59,955 bases of DNA from a virus. The position numbers and the translations under genes were made by a program. Below, in pieces: positions 31,174 through 38,445 of the stretch. Position 1 is the first letter of the stretch; each line of letters starts with the position of its first letter. Under the pieces are notes generated by a model. That model ran no database searches. It had not been told where the DNA came from and worked only from the letters and a program-made list of their open reading frames with translations. The DNA is taken from IMG/VR virus record IMGVR_UViG_3300047409_000695, positions 1 through 59,955 of that record, one strand, 5' to 3'.

Positions 31174-31409
31174 ATCCACTACTCGAGACGCCGGCTCTTC
31201 GCGACATGCGTCAGATTGCCTCTGATATCGGGCTGTCGGGCCGCGTGCGAGCCATTCTCGAGTGTCAACGCCATCACACCGGCCGGTGCGATCTGTGTAT
31301 CCACCGCGCCGAAGAAGCCTTGATCCTTCTGGGCGTACCGCCCGAACAGACTCGGCTGATCGGCCGGCTCGAACAACTCGAGCCGGGCGACGTCGATCCA
31401 CGCGACTAA
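31170..31409 (+). CDS. small helical protein with CDLC (79 aa)
   Basis: The sequence starts MNPLLETPALRDMRQIASDI. 'ILECQRHHTGRCDLCIHRAE' gives a Cys/His set that could bind one zinc. The C-terminus is acidic. It overlaps the upstream gene by an ATGA. The function is unknown. Confidence 0.5.
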   Translation: MNPLLETPALRDMRQIASDIGLSGRVRAILECQRHHTGRCDLCIHRAEEALILLGVPPEQTRLIGRLEQLEPGDVDPRD

Positions 31410-31431
31410 CAACCGAAAGGGGGTGACAACA

Positions 31432-31509
31432 ATGGACTTCACAATCTACGCCGTGCTGGTCTGGGGCGCGTTCTGCGACGGCCTTGACTCCGTCATCTGG
31501 GACAACTAA
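31432..31509 (+). CDS. 25-aa hydrophobic peptide
   Basis: The ATG at 31432 is preceded by AAAGGGGGTGACAACA, a strong ribosome site. The frame reads MDFTIYAVLVWGAFCDGLDSV and four more residues (IWDN). It is the last open frame before the operon terminator. Being short and hydrophobic, it may act in the membrane. Confidence 0.45.
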   Translation: MDFTIYAVLVWGAFCDGLDSVIWDN

Positions 31510-31517
31510 CGACCAAG

Positions 31518-31548
31518 GGGCGGGAACGGCTGGTACCCGTTTCCGCCC
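31518..31548. terminator. bidirectional hairpin terminator between convergent operons
   Basis: GGGCGGGAACGG (31518-31529) pairs with CCGTTTCCGCCC (31537-31548) across a 7-nt loop, a 12-bp stem with one G-U pair. The flanks add short A/T pairing (AAG...CTT). It lies exactly in the 44-bp gap between the stop of the rightward operon and the stop of the leftward helicase gene, so it can serve both. Confidence 0.7.
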
Positions 31549-31553
31549 TTCGA

Positions 31554-32906
31554 CTATAACGCCAGGTTCTCGAATTTCGTAATCTCTTTCCGAAACAACA
31601 CCCGGACCGATCCCGTCGACAGGCCGCGGTTCTTCGCCACAATCAGTTCAACGACGCCTTTCTGGATTTCCTCTTCCACGATTTGATCCGTTCGCTTTTT
31701 GGCGCGTACCTTCCGCTTGGGCGCCTTCGACGGGTCGAAAATCAGGATGACCGAATCGGCGTCTTGCTCGAGCGAGCCCGAGCCTCGCAGGTCGCTGAGT
31801 AGCGGCCGGCCGTCTTGCCGAGCATCCGGCGCGCGGTTCAACTGGCAGCAGATGATGATCGGCACGCCGAGGTCTTTCGACAAGACTTTCAGGGACCGAG
31901 AGATCCCGGTCAGCTTCTCGTTTTCGTTCTCGTTTTTCCTCGAGGTCGGAAGGCCGTTCATCAACTGGACGTAGTCGACCACGACCAGGGCTAACCCGTG
32001 TTCCAACTGCATTCGGCGAGCCTTGGCCCGCAACGTGATCGGCGTCAGGTCCGTTGTGTCGTCGATGTACAACGGAATCGTTTCGAACATCTCGACGGCG
32101 CGGTTGATGCGGTTCCAGTCGTCCGGCGTGCACTTTTCGTCGGCGAGGTCTTCGATGTTCACCCGAGACTCGCTCGAGACCAACTGCAGCCGGAGCTCTT
32201 CCCGCGATTGCTCGAGCGCGAACACCGCAACCGGGTCGCCCCCCTTCGCGACGGCCGTGGCGAGGTTCAGGACCAGGCTTGTCTTGCCGTCCCCGGGCCG
32301 TCCTGCGACGACCAGGAGCTTACCCGGCCGCAACCCCCTGATCTTCCGGTCGAGCGCCTGTAGGCCCGTTCTGTGGCCCCAGGCCGTGCTTGACGGGTCG
32401 GCCAGGGCCAACAGTTGCGTCATGGTTTCGGAGAGGCCGTCTTGGACCGGCACGAGGCCGACGCCGGTCGCTTGCTGCGACAACAGCAGGAGATCGGTAA
32501 AGGCGACGTCGACGATCGCCCCGGCCGGTTCCTTGGCTTCGTACGCCTGGCTGACGGCCTTCGTGCCGGCGGCGATGATCCCGCGGAGTATCGCCAGGTC
32601 TCGGACGATCGTCGCGTAGTGGTCGACGTTGGTCGACCGCGGCACGCCATCGGTCAACGACGCCACGTACGCCGGCCCGCCTACCTTCTCGAGCTCGCCG
32701 GCTTTCAACAACCCGTCGACCATGAGGACGGTATCGACGGCCGGCATCTTGAGAATCAGGCGGAAGATGACCGAGTGCGCCATCCGGAAGAAGTCTTCCG
32801 GCTTCAGGATGCTGGCCGCGGTCGGAATGAGGTCGCCGTATAGAAGGCAAGCGCCGAGCACGGCTTTCTCGGCCTCGAGGTTATGAGGGGCGACGCGGTC
32901 CGACAT
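31554..32906 (-). CDS. dnaB-like: replicative DNA helicase, DnaB family (450 aa)
   Basis: The start at 32906 (MSDRVAPHNLEAEKAVLGAC) is the typical DnaB N-terminal domain start, and overlaps the initiator stop (TAATG). The RecA-type domain has Walker A 'GRPGDGKTS' (202-210), 'FALEQSREEL', Walker B 'LVVVDYVQLM' and a late 'NRGLSTGSVRVLF' arginine-finger region. It unwinds DNA at the replication fork. No phage primase or polymerase is seen, so host enzymes are presumably recruited. Confidence 0.92.
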   Translation of the reverse strand: MSDRVAPHNLEAEKAVLGACLLYGDLIPTAASILKPEDFFRMAHSVIFRLILKMPAVDTVLMVDGLLKAGELEKVGGPAYVASLTDGVPRSTNVDHYATIVRDLAILRGIIAAGTKAVSQAYEAKEPAGAIVDVAFTDLLLLSQQATGVGLVPVQDGLSETMTQLLALADPSSTAWGHRTGLQALDRKIRGLRPGKLLVVAGRPGDGKTSLVLNLATAVAKGGDPVAVFALEQSREELRLQLVSSESRVNIEDLADEKCTPDDWNRINRAVEMFETIPLYIDDTTDLTPITLRAKARRMQLEHGLALVVVDYVQLMNGLPTSRKNENENEKLTGISRSLKVLSKDLGVPIIICCQLNRAPDARQDGRPLLSDLRGSGSLEQDADSVILIFDPSKAPKRKVRAKKRTDQIVEEEIQKGVVELIVAKNRGLSTGSVRVLFRKEITKFENLAL

Positions 32907-33688
32907 TATGCCCGAGCCGCCGACGCGCCGCCGAACTCGTCCTTGAGCATCTCCGCAAAGCACTTCTCGAGGTACAACGCCGGATGATCGGTGCCTGAGA
33001 ACTCGGCATCCCAGTCGTGGTACATGCCGGTCCGGTCAGGGTCGGAGATCAGTAGGTAGTTCCCAGGCTCCCCCCCAGCCGCCTGAATCCTGGCCTCGAA
33101 CCGCAGGTGCTTGTCGAGGTCGACGCAGAAGTGCGACCCGCAGAACACATGCCCGTCGTGCCGGCTCCGTCTCTTCCGGCGTGCAGTCACCGGTACCGGC
33201 TTCAAATCCGGTCGGCGGTTGTGTAGTTCTTCGGTTGCGTTTCGAGGGACGCCTGTACTGGGTATGGGTACTTGGGTATGGATCTCCTTATTGCTACCGC
33301 AGATCTGCGGCTGGGTAGCCGCAGGATTGCGTCTTAGGGGGTCGCCCTGAACCGCAGGATTGCGGTTTAGGGTTGGGTCGACTTGAACCAGGTGGTACTT
33401 GAGCCGTTCAAGGTGCCCTGACTCCCCAGAGACCCGCTCGGTCAGAATCGCCCCGACATCTCGCAACGCTTTGAGGTCACGTTGGATACGGTCAACGGAA
33501 CACGACAGATCGTCGGCCAGTGCGGTCTGTAGCGGCCAACACTCGAGGTCGTGCCCTGCACAGTATTTCGCGGCCAACCAGGCGTACAGCCGCAAGGCGC
33601 CAGGACTTTTACATCGAAGAATCAACCAGAGGGGAACGATCGCGAACGGACCGATCTGTAACGTGATAGGACGTGGACTAGCGGCCAA
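32906..33688 (-). CDS. replication initiator-like protein with winged helix (260 aa)
   Basis: A TTG start at 33688 follows GGGGTGAAGA. The N-terminal ~110 residues match a helix-turn-helix/winged-helix fold: 'GALRLYAWLAAKYCAGHDLE', 'ALADDLSCSVDRIQRDLKAL', then a wing 'VGAILTERVSGESG'. A disordered middle and a C-terminal region with 'KHLRFEARIQAAGG' follow. Directly upstream of the helicase, it resembles the lambda O / DnaD-type arrangement for origin binding and helicase loading. Confidence 0.75.
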   Translation of the reverse strand: MAASPRPITLQIGPFAIVPLWLILRCKSPGALRLYAWLAAKYCAGHDLECWPLQTALADDLSCSVDRIQRDLKALRDVGAILTERVSGESGHLERLKYHLVQVDPTLNRNPAVQGDPLRRNPAATQPQICGSNKEIHTQVPIPSTGVPRNATEELHNRRPDLKPVPVTARRKRRSRHDGHVFCGSHFCVDLDKHLRFEARIQAAGGEPGNYLLISDPDRTGMYHDWDAEFSGTDHPALYLEKCFAEMLKDEFGGASAARA

Positions 33689-33735
33689 TCTTCACCCCAG
33701 GACTGAAAGTTAAGCCGGGCCGCTCCGTCATTACC

Positions 33736-33822
33736 GACAGATCCTGGGCTGTCGATTCTGACAGAGCGCGCGGGCGCTGGCGCACCACCCGGCGCCGCAG
33801 AGCTTACTACAGGTTTCGACAG
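33736..33822. promoter_or_regulatory. CGACAG repeat cluster upstream of the replication initiator
   Basis: In the 140-bp gap 33689-33828, CGACAG occurs at 33736-33741 and 33817-33822, its inverse CTGTCG at 33750-33755, and GACAG at 33761-33765. The first two form an inverted repeat (CGACAG-N8-CTGTCG). The cluster precedes the initiator/helicase operon, so it could be an operator or part of an origin. No gene is seen in the gap. Confidence 0.4.
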
Positions 33823-33828
33823 GTCAGA

Positions 33829-34275
33829 TCAAGCGATTCGAACAGGCTCGGCGACGTTCGCCACTTCCATCGTCATCGGTTCCTTAGCTAAGGAAGCCGC
33901 GGCGACCAGAGCGACGAAGGCCTCGAGCGCGGCGCGGGAATCGATCAGGCCGGCGCCGTTCCGTGTGCCCGTGGCGACACACCCGAGTAGTTGCATGGCC
34001 CGGTTCGCGGCGTGCACGCGGATCCCGACGCGCGGGTCTTCCGTGATCAGGTGATGGTCGGGCACGATGATTTCCGGTAGCCGGTACTGCGGGTCCGGCG
34101 TCCAGAGCTCGCCTTTCGCGGCGCGCGCAGAGACCGTGAACAACATCGCGAAGACGCCGAGCGGAATCCGTTTCGAGGTCCGCTCGAGGCACGCGCAGAA
34201 CTTCCGGTCGTTCACGTACAGATCCCCAGGCAACGACTCGCCGTCGGCCGGCAACCTCTCGACTCTGACGATCAT
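33829..34275 (-). CDS. DUF5675-like protein (148 aa)
   Basis: The start at 34275 (MIVRVERLPADGESLPGDLY) overlaps the beta-propeller gene stop (ATGA). The order matches this family: 'VNDRKFCACLERTSKRIPLG', 'PEIIVPDHHLI', then 'IRVHAANRAMQLLGCVATG'. DUF5675 proteins are found in many phages and prophages, often near lysis or tail genes, but their biochemical role is unknown. The length is normal for the family. Confidence 0.7.
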   Translation of the reverse strand: MIVRVERLPADGESLPGDLYVNDRKFCACLERTSKRIPLGVFAMLFTVSARAAKGELWTPDPQYRLPEIIVPDHHLITEDPRVGIRVHAANRAMQLLGCVATGTRNGAGLIDSRAALEAFVALVAAASLAKEPMTMEVANVAEPVRIA

Positions 34276-35681
34276 GTGAGCTCCACAAGGAAAGCGTCTT
34301 GCCGGAACGAGTTCCCTTCCCAGGCCGCGGCGCCGGCGTCCGCCCCCAAGGTCTTTTCCCAGTTCGACGTGAACAGGCACCACTTGCCGTCAGGCGACAC
34401 CTGGGGTTTCGGCAGGTACCAGTAGCCGTAATTCCCGTTCGGGTTGACGTCGGACGCGATGTTCGAGCGGTGATGACAGAACCGATACACGACGGTCGGA
34501 CCGACGCGGGTCTCGATCGCCACGATCTCATCGTCCCATTCCCGCCAGGCGATCAGGTTGTTCCCGTAGTACCGGTAGTTCCCGACGAACACCGGCAGCA
34601 AGGCGCCCGGCTTCGCGTTCCACCAGGACATATGGTTGCTGATTTGGAAATTCGTCGGCTTCGGGTACGGGGTAATCAGTTCCCGCACGCTGTTGACCGT
34701 GAGGTAGTCCCGGAACAGGGTTTCCGCGCCGTCGTTGTCGTCCGGGCTGTTGATCCCGCACGCAAAGCCCGCGGCCCCATGCCCGCCGTTTTCCGTCGTC
34801 ACGGGCGTAATCGTGCCGGCCTGGGTATCCCAGAGGTACGCCGGAATGACTTTCGGGTTCGCGGCCATGCTCGCCGACGACGGGCCGAGCCACACGTACC
34901 GGCCGGTGAGGTCGATCCCGGCAAAATGCAGCTTCGTCGACGGAATCCGCGCGTCGTTCAACGTGTCGAGCACTCGGATCTTGTTCTGGTCGAGTGAGAG
35001 TCCATCAGCCGACAACCCCGCGCAGAGCACGTAATGGTCGTCATCCTGCGACTGCCCGCCGAAGAGCGCGATCAGGACGTTGTTCCGGACGGCGATCCCC
35101 CGCGCGTACGTCCGCGGGTTCAACAGGTTGACGCTCGAGGGAAGCAACGTCTGCAGTTGCACCACGTCCTTGACGGTGCCGGCCACGGCTTCCCAGGCGG
35201 CAACGGTGGGCGCCGGATTCGCCCCGCCGACGTTCCGACTGACACGGCCGTACGCCAGTACGCCGGCGTCCCCGAAGTCCGGCTCGGTCTCGAGCGGCGC
35301 GTCGATCAACATCGACGCCTGCATCGAATCCGGGTTGAGCTTGAACGATCGGTTCGTCCCGCCCGTGGTCGTCAGGACGAATGTTCTCGAGTCCGCGGCC
35401 CAGCATCGGCCCGTCGACGGCGTCCGGAACGACGACCCGCCCATGCTCTTGTCGTCGGTCACTCGCAAGATCCGCTGACCGAACGTCGGGTCGGGAAAGA
35501 TGAACCCGGCCGGCCCGAGCGACGGCCGAGCCGGCTTCGGACGAACGATCCGATCCGTGATGGCTTTCGGATACGGCACGACCGGTGCAGATGGCAGCAT
35601 CAGCGCGATCGTTTCGGCATCGGCCTGGATAGTCAGGGCGTTTGTTTGAATGCGGGCAAGCAGCGTCTGGGGGGTATCCAT
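34272..35681 (-). CDS. beta-propeller-like protein (469 aa), possible receptor-binding or virion protein
   Basis: The start at 35681 (MDTPQTLLARIQTNALTIQA) begins a short helix, then repeated four-strand blocks with 'SRTFVLTTTGGTNRSF', 'VLIALFGGQSQDDDHYVL' and 'SPDGKWCLFTSN'. These resemble WD40/TolB-like blades. There is no signal peptide. It is separated from the main tail genes, lying between the replication and recombination modules. A host-binding or enzymatic surface protein is plausible. Confidence 0.6.
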   Translation of the reverse strand: MDTPQTLLARIQTNALTIQADAETIALMLPSAPVVPYPKAITDRIVRPKPARPSLGPAGFIFPDPTFGQRILRVTDDKSMGGSSFRTPSTGRCWAADSRTFVLTTTGGTNRSFKLNPDSMQASMLIDAPLETEPDFGDAGVLAYGRVSRNVGGANPAPTVAAWEAVAGTVKDVVQLQTLLPSSVNLLNPRTYARGIAVRNNVLIALFGGQSQDDDHYVLCAGLSADGLSLDQNKIRVLDTLNDARIPSTKLHFAGIDLTGRYVWLGPSSASMAANPKVIPAYLWDTQAGTITPVTTENGGHGAAGFACGINSPDDNDGAETLFRDYLTVNSVRELITPYPKPTNFQISNHMSWWNAKPGALLPVFVGNYRYYGNNLIAWREWDDEIVAIETRVGPTVVYRFCHHRSNIASDVNPNGNYGYWYLPKPQVSPDGKWCLFTSNWEKTLGADAGAAAWEGNSFRQDAFLVELT

Positions 35682-35723
35682 GGCGGTGGATCTTACGCCC
35701 GCCGGTCTTGAAAGGACAACGTG

Positions 35724-35879
35724 ATGCCAGTCACCGTGGTCGCCCTGTTCGTTCTGATAGCGCTCTTCTGCACGATCGCGCACTTATGTGGATACCGACC
35801 GATGCAGTCGCTGGGCGTCGCCGTCCTTCTGCTCTGTGTCGTAGAACTGCTGAAGTTCTATCCCGCCGGCGGGCACTGA
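35724..35879 (+). CDS. 51-aa two-helix membrane protein, opposite strand
   Basis: The ATG at 35724 is preceded by AAAGGA. The frame reads MPVTVVALFVLIALFCTIAH and then 'MQSLGVAVLLLCVVELLKFY', two clear membrane helices with a short loop. It is divergent from the beta-propeller gene (42 nt apart). Size and topology resemble small holins, but there is no endolysin next to it. Bases 35880-36027 hold no convincing gene, only a weak plus-strand frame from 35938. Confidence 0.5.
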   Translation: MPVTVVALFVLIALFCTIAHLCGYRPMQSLGVAVLLLCVVELLKFYPAGGH

Positions 35880-36027
35880 CCTGTCGCAAACCGAACAGAT
35901 TTCGATCCGCTCGGGTCGCTAGACTTGCTCTTTCCGCATGGCGATCGAGCGAGACCATGCCGCCGAACGGGCGGCACGTATTGATGCTTTCCTACAGGCC
36001 GTCAGGCGACAGCGCCCGATGACGGCG

Positions 36028-36264
36028 TCAGGACGACTCCCCTGTGTCCCCTTTTCCATTCGCGGAGTCCGTCCCCCCGAACGCCCATTGCGCGAACCCG
36101 CCCGACAGCGTCGCCAGAGCGACGATTAACGGCATCAGGCCGTAGCTCGATTGCTCTTCGACCTTGCCGAGCGCGATGGCCGCGGCGAGCCCCGCCAGGA
36201 TGACCAGCAACATGAACCCGTAGATCATCTTCAGCCGGGTGAGTGGATGTGAGCTTGTATCCAT
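36028..36264 (-). CDS. small membrane protein, holin-like topology (78 aa)
   Basis: The start at 36264 (MDTSSHPLTRLKMIYGFMLL) leads to two membrane helices (about residues 13-35 and 45-65) and a charged Gly/Asp tail. This two-helix pattern with a hydrophilic end is compatible with a class II holin. It ends the leftward recombination operon, separated by 58 nt from the DUF551-like gene. The assignment is tentative. Confidence 0.5.
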   Translation of the reverse strand: MDTSSHPLTRLKMIYGFMLLVILAGLAAAIALGKVEEQSSYGLMPLIVALATLSGGFAQWAFGGTDSANGKGDTGESS

Positions 36265-36322
36265 CCCAGCGACTGTAAACGCGAAAAGTCTTTTTCTTCG
36301 TGCGTCGTGTGTCGGCTCATGG

Positions 36323-36601
36323 CTAGGACGTCTGCGCAGGCGGGGCCGACGGGAGCGGCATCCACGCAATTGGCGTGACAGTCAACCCGTGCAGTCGAAG
36401 GCCCGCTTGTGGACGCCACGCGCCATCGAGCCAGTAGCAGTTGTTGACGCGACCCTGCCAGAGTTTTTCGTCCTTCACCCCGCAGAACTCAGGGCAATAG
36501 AACTCAATCGACTCACGATCCCCGACGCACCACAGATCGACAACCTTGCGGCGGCCATGCTCCGGGCGGGGCGCAGTTTCCATTGGCTGCCATTCACTCA
36601 T
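36323..36601 (-). CDS. DUF551-like protein (92 aa)
   Basis: The protein begins MSEWQPMETAPRPEHGRRKV and ends with 'TPIAWMPLPSAPPA', the start and end marks of the DUF551 family (WQPxETAP...WMPLP). Such proteins are widespread in phages and have no known function. Length is within the family range. Confidence 0.75.
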   Translation of the reverse strand: MSEWQPMETAPRPEHGRRKVVDLWCVGDRESIEFYCPEFCGVKDEKLWQGRVNNCYWLDGAWRPQAGLRLHGLTVTPIAWMPLPSAPPAQTS

Positions 36602-36603
36602 GT

Positions 36604-37113
36604 CTACGTCTCCTCCTGCGGGGCGGGCGGCTCCGTCGCCTGCTTACCGTCGATGACTTGCTGAAACGACATGCGGAACCCTTTGATGATGTCGGCGGTC
36701 TCATGGTCGGCTCGATTGCCGTTCGTCTCTGGATCGCGCAAATCGGCTTCGGTCCTTCGCATGTCGTTGAGGATCAACGCCAACGCGCGATCTTTGGCGG
36801 TGAATGCAGTGTCAGGCCAAGTTCGCGAGGGCGGCTCCGTCGCTCGGCGGCGCCCCGCGGCGAGTTCTGGGATGTGACGGCGCATCTTCCGCAGAAGGTA
36901 GGTCGCGATGTAGCGATAGGCGACGTCCGAAGTGTTCTCGCCGTTAAACCCGACGGAGTACGCGCCCCCTACGTATTTGCGGATGATCGCCTCGATCCGT
37001 TCTTCGAGGGTGAAGGACGGCAGAATCGCCTCGAGTTCCTTATCCGTCGGCACCTTGGCGGCGAACAGGTCGTCCACTCGGCCGCCTTTCGGCGGTTGCC
37101 AGCCCACACTCAT
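36604..37113 (-). CDS. accessory protein (169 aa), unknown
   Basis: The sequence starts MSVGWQPPKGGRVDDLFAAK. It is mostly helical: 'LEAILPSFTLEERIEAIIRK', 'YIATYLLRKMRRHIPELAAG', 'DRALALILNDMRRTEADLRD'. The tail is Pro/Glu-rich. It overlaps the upstream mini-gene by an ATGA. No family is recognised. Confidence 0.55.
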   Translation of the reverse strand: MSVGWQPPKGGRVDDLFAAKVPTDKELEAILPSFTLEERIEAIIRKYVGGAYSVGFNGENTSDVAYRYIATYLLRKMRRHIPELAAGRRRATEPPSRTWPDTAFTAKDRALALILNDMRRTEADLRDPETNGNRADHETADIIKGFRMSFQQVIDGKQATEPPAPQEET

Positions 37114-37199
37114 CTCGTCTCCTCACAGAACGCGATCTGCTCCGCGATCGATCGCTTGGCCAACGCGACCTCACTACCGGTTAGTTCGATTGTGACCAT
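37110..37199 (-). CDS. 29-aa peptide
   Basis: The frame reads MVTIELTGSEVALAKRSIAE and nine more residues (QIAFCEETR). It fills the gap between the HNH gene and the 169-aa gene, overlapping the latter's start by an ATGA. Composition is that of a real short protein, a strand plus one helix. The function is unknown. Confidence 0.5.
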   Translation of the reverse strand: MVTIELTGSEVALAKRSIAEQIAFCEETR

Positions 37200-37615
37200 C
37201 GTCGGCTATGGAACTCCCGCCACTTGACGTCACCGGCAAATCCGTTATCTCCGAGGTCGGCTATCAGCGTCCCGCGTTCGTACATGCCGTGATGCTTCCG
37301 ACACTGCATACACGACGCCTTCGTCGTGTGTCGACGTTCGGGCGCCTGCCCGCGAGTCCTCGACCGCTTGTGATCCGTGGCGTGCGACCATTCCGACGGC
37401 CCCGAACACTTTCCAAAATCGTTGATGTCGCGTCCGTACCGGCAGTACCCATCTCGTACGACGCAGTGTGATCGGACAATGCCTTTGATGACACGTTCGG
37501 CGGCGTCTTCTTCATCCTTGATCTGACGGCGGGTCTTCCCGATCCCCAGGGGCTGACGTTGCTTGAACCGGAGCAGAGCGCGTTGTCGAGCGGTCCGCTT
37601 TCTTTTTCGAAACAC
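37181..37615 (-). CDS. HNH-like endonuclease (144 aa)
   Basis: A GTG at 37615 preceded by AGGGGG is my choice; an ATG at 37645 is the alternative. 'HCVVRDGYCRYG' and 'SEWSHATDHKRSRTRGQ', followed by 'KASCMQCRKHHGMYERG', give the paired-Cys zinc site and His residues of phage HNH nucleases. A DNA-processing or homing-type function is possible. The start overlaps the upstream gene by about 100 nt, which is unusual here. Confidence 0.65.
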   Translation of the reverse strand: MFRKRKRTARQRALLRFKQRQPLGIGKTRRQIKDEEDAAERVIKGIVRSHCVVRDGYCRYGRDINDFGKCSGPSEWSHATDHKRSRTRGQAPERRHTTKASCMQCRKHHGMYERGTLIADLGDNGFAGDVKWREFHSRRWSQSN

Positions 37616-37802
37616 GGTACCCCCTGAGCGCCGCTCGAGCCTCATCCTGAATGTTGTCGTACGCGTACTCGAGAGCTTCGGATGCCTCGAGTCCGTGCTG
37701 ACCGGCGTGCGCCATGACGCGACGCGACGAACCGTAACCGTTCGCGATGCGGTTCAGTGACTCGTAGAACCGCGCTTCCCAGTCAATCCGTGGACGACTC
37801 AT
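37512..37802 (-). CDS. small protein (96 aa), unknown
   Basis: The protein starts MSRPRIDWEARFYESLNRIA, with a helical region to about residue 60 and a Ser/Pro/Asp-rich end that overlaps the HNH gene. Its start overlaps the upstream stop by 1 nt. No family is recognised. Confidence 0.5.
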   Translation of the reverse strand: MSRPRIDWEARFYESLNRIANGYGSSRRVMAHAGQHGLEASEALEYAYDNIQDEARAALRGYRVSKKKADRSTTRSAPVQATSAPGDREDPPSDQG

Positions 37803-38215
37803 TACGTCGGCGGTTCGTCGGCCGGCGGCACTACCGACAGATTCGGGCGGGATTCTGACGCGCCATCTGACGCCGGATCCGCGGGCTGCCCATTGCTCCC
37901 GGGCGGTTCCGCCGACAGCGCCTGCCGGCCGTAGATGTGCGCTTGCCGGTACGGGATGCCGCCCTGTGTCTTGAGCTCGAACGTCGCCGTCAGTTTGACG
38001 TTCATCAGGCCGGGCGGTCCGTTCCGATCAAGCGACGGGCCGACCTCGAGGACCGTAAACAGTAGGTCGACGTCGGTCCGGAGCATCAGCAGATCCCCCG
38101 GCTCGATCTTCTTCCCGAACCGGTCCAGCGCGTTCACGTTGCCGGCTGCAACCTGCTGACGAAAGACGTTATGCGCGCGGTTCAACTGCTCCCGTTGCTT
38201 CTCGAGTTCGTTCAT
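37802..38215 (-). CDS. accessory protein (137 aa)
   Basis: The start at 38215 (MNELEKQREQLNRAHNVFRQ) overlaps the upstream stop (ATGA). A helical N-terminus is followed by an OB/SH3-like beta region ('KKIEPGDLLMLRTDVDLLFT') and a disordered Pro/Ser tail. No function can be assigned. Confidence 0.55.
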   Translation of the reverse strand: MNELEKQREQLNRAHNVFRQQVAAGNVNALDRFGKKIEPGDLLMLRTDVDLLFTVLEVGPSLDRNGPPGLMNVKLTATFELKTQGGIPYRQAHIYGRQALSAEPPGSNGQPADPASDGASESRPNLSVVPPADEPPT

Positions 38216-38445
38216 TTCCCTGTCTCCCGCATTGTGAGGATTCGAGCGCCGCACGGACAGATCAGCCAGTACGCCGGATAGCCTTCAGGCGCGTGCTCTA
38301 GCGGAGCTTCGGTGTAGCCGCTCCCGTGGCCGATGTGCCCGTTGTGATGGTTTTCCCACGACTCGAGCGTCATGGTCCGCGACTTCATCCGGTTGCAGAA
38401 GACACACCCGCAACCGCCTTCGTGTTTCAGCCCCGAGTCCGTCAC
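38212..38445 (-). CDS. small Cys/His-rich protein (77 aa), GTG start
   Basis: A GTG at 38445 overlaps the SMC-like gene stop (GTGA). The protein has 'GGCGCVFCNRMK' near its start and 'LICPCGARILT' near its end, plus 'ENHHNGHIGHGSGY'. It can bind zinc at two Cys pairs. It may be a nucleic-acid or protein cofactor of the recombination operon. Confidence 0.55.
   Translation of the reverse strand: MTDSGLKHEGGCGCVFCNRMKSRTMTLESWENHHNGHIGHGSGYTEAPLEHAPEGYPAYWLICPCGARILTMRETGK

Noticed and set aside
35938-36129. Plus-strand frame MAIERDHAAERAARIDAFLQ...
   Set aside because: The N-terminus looks plausible, but there is no clear ribosome site. The second half is Arg/Pro-rich and antisense to a membrane protein gene.
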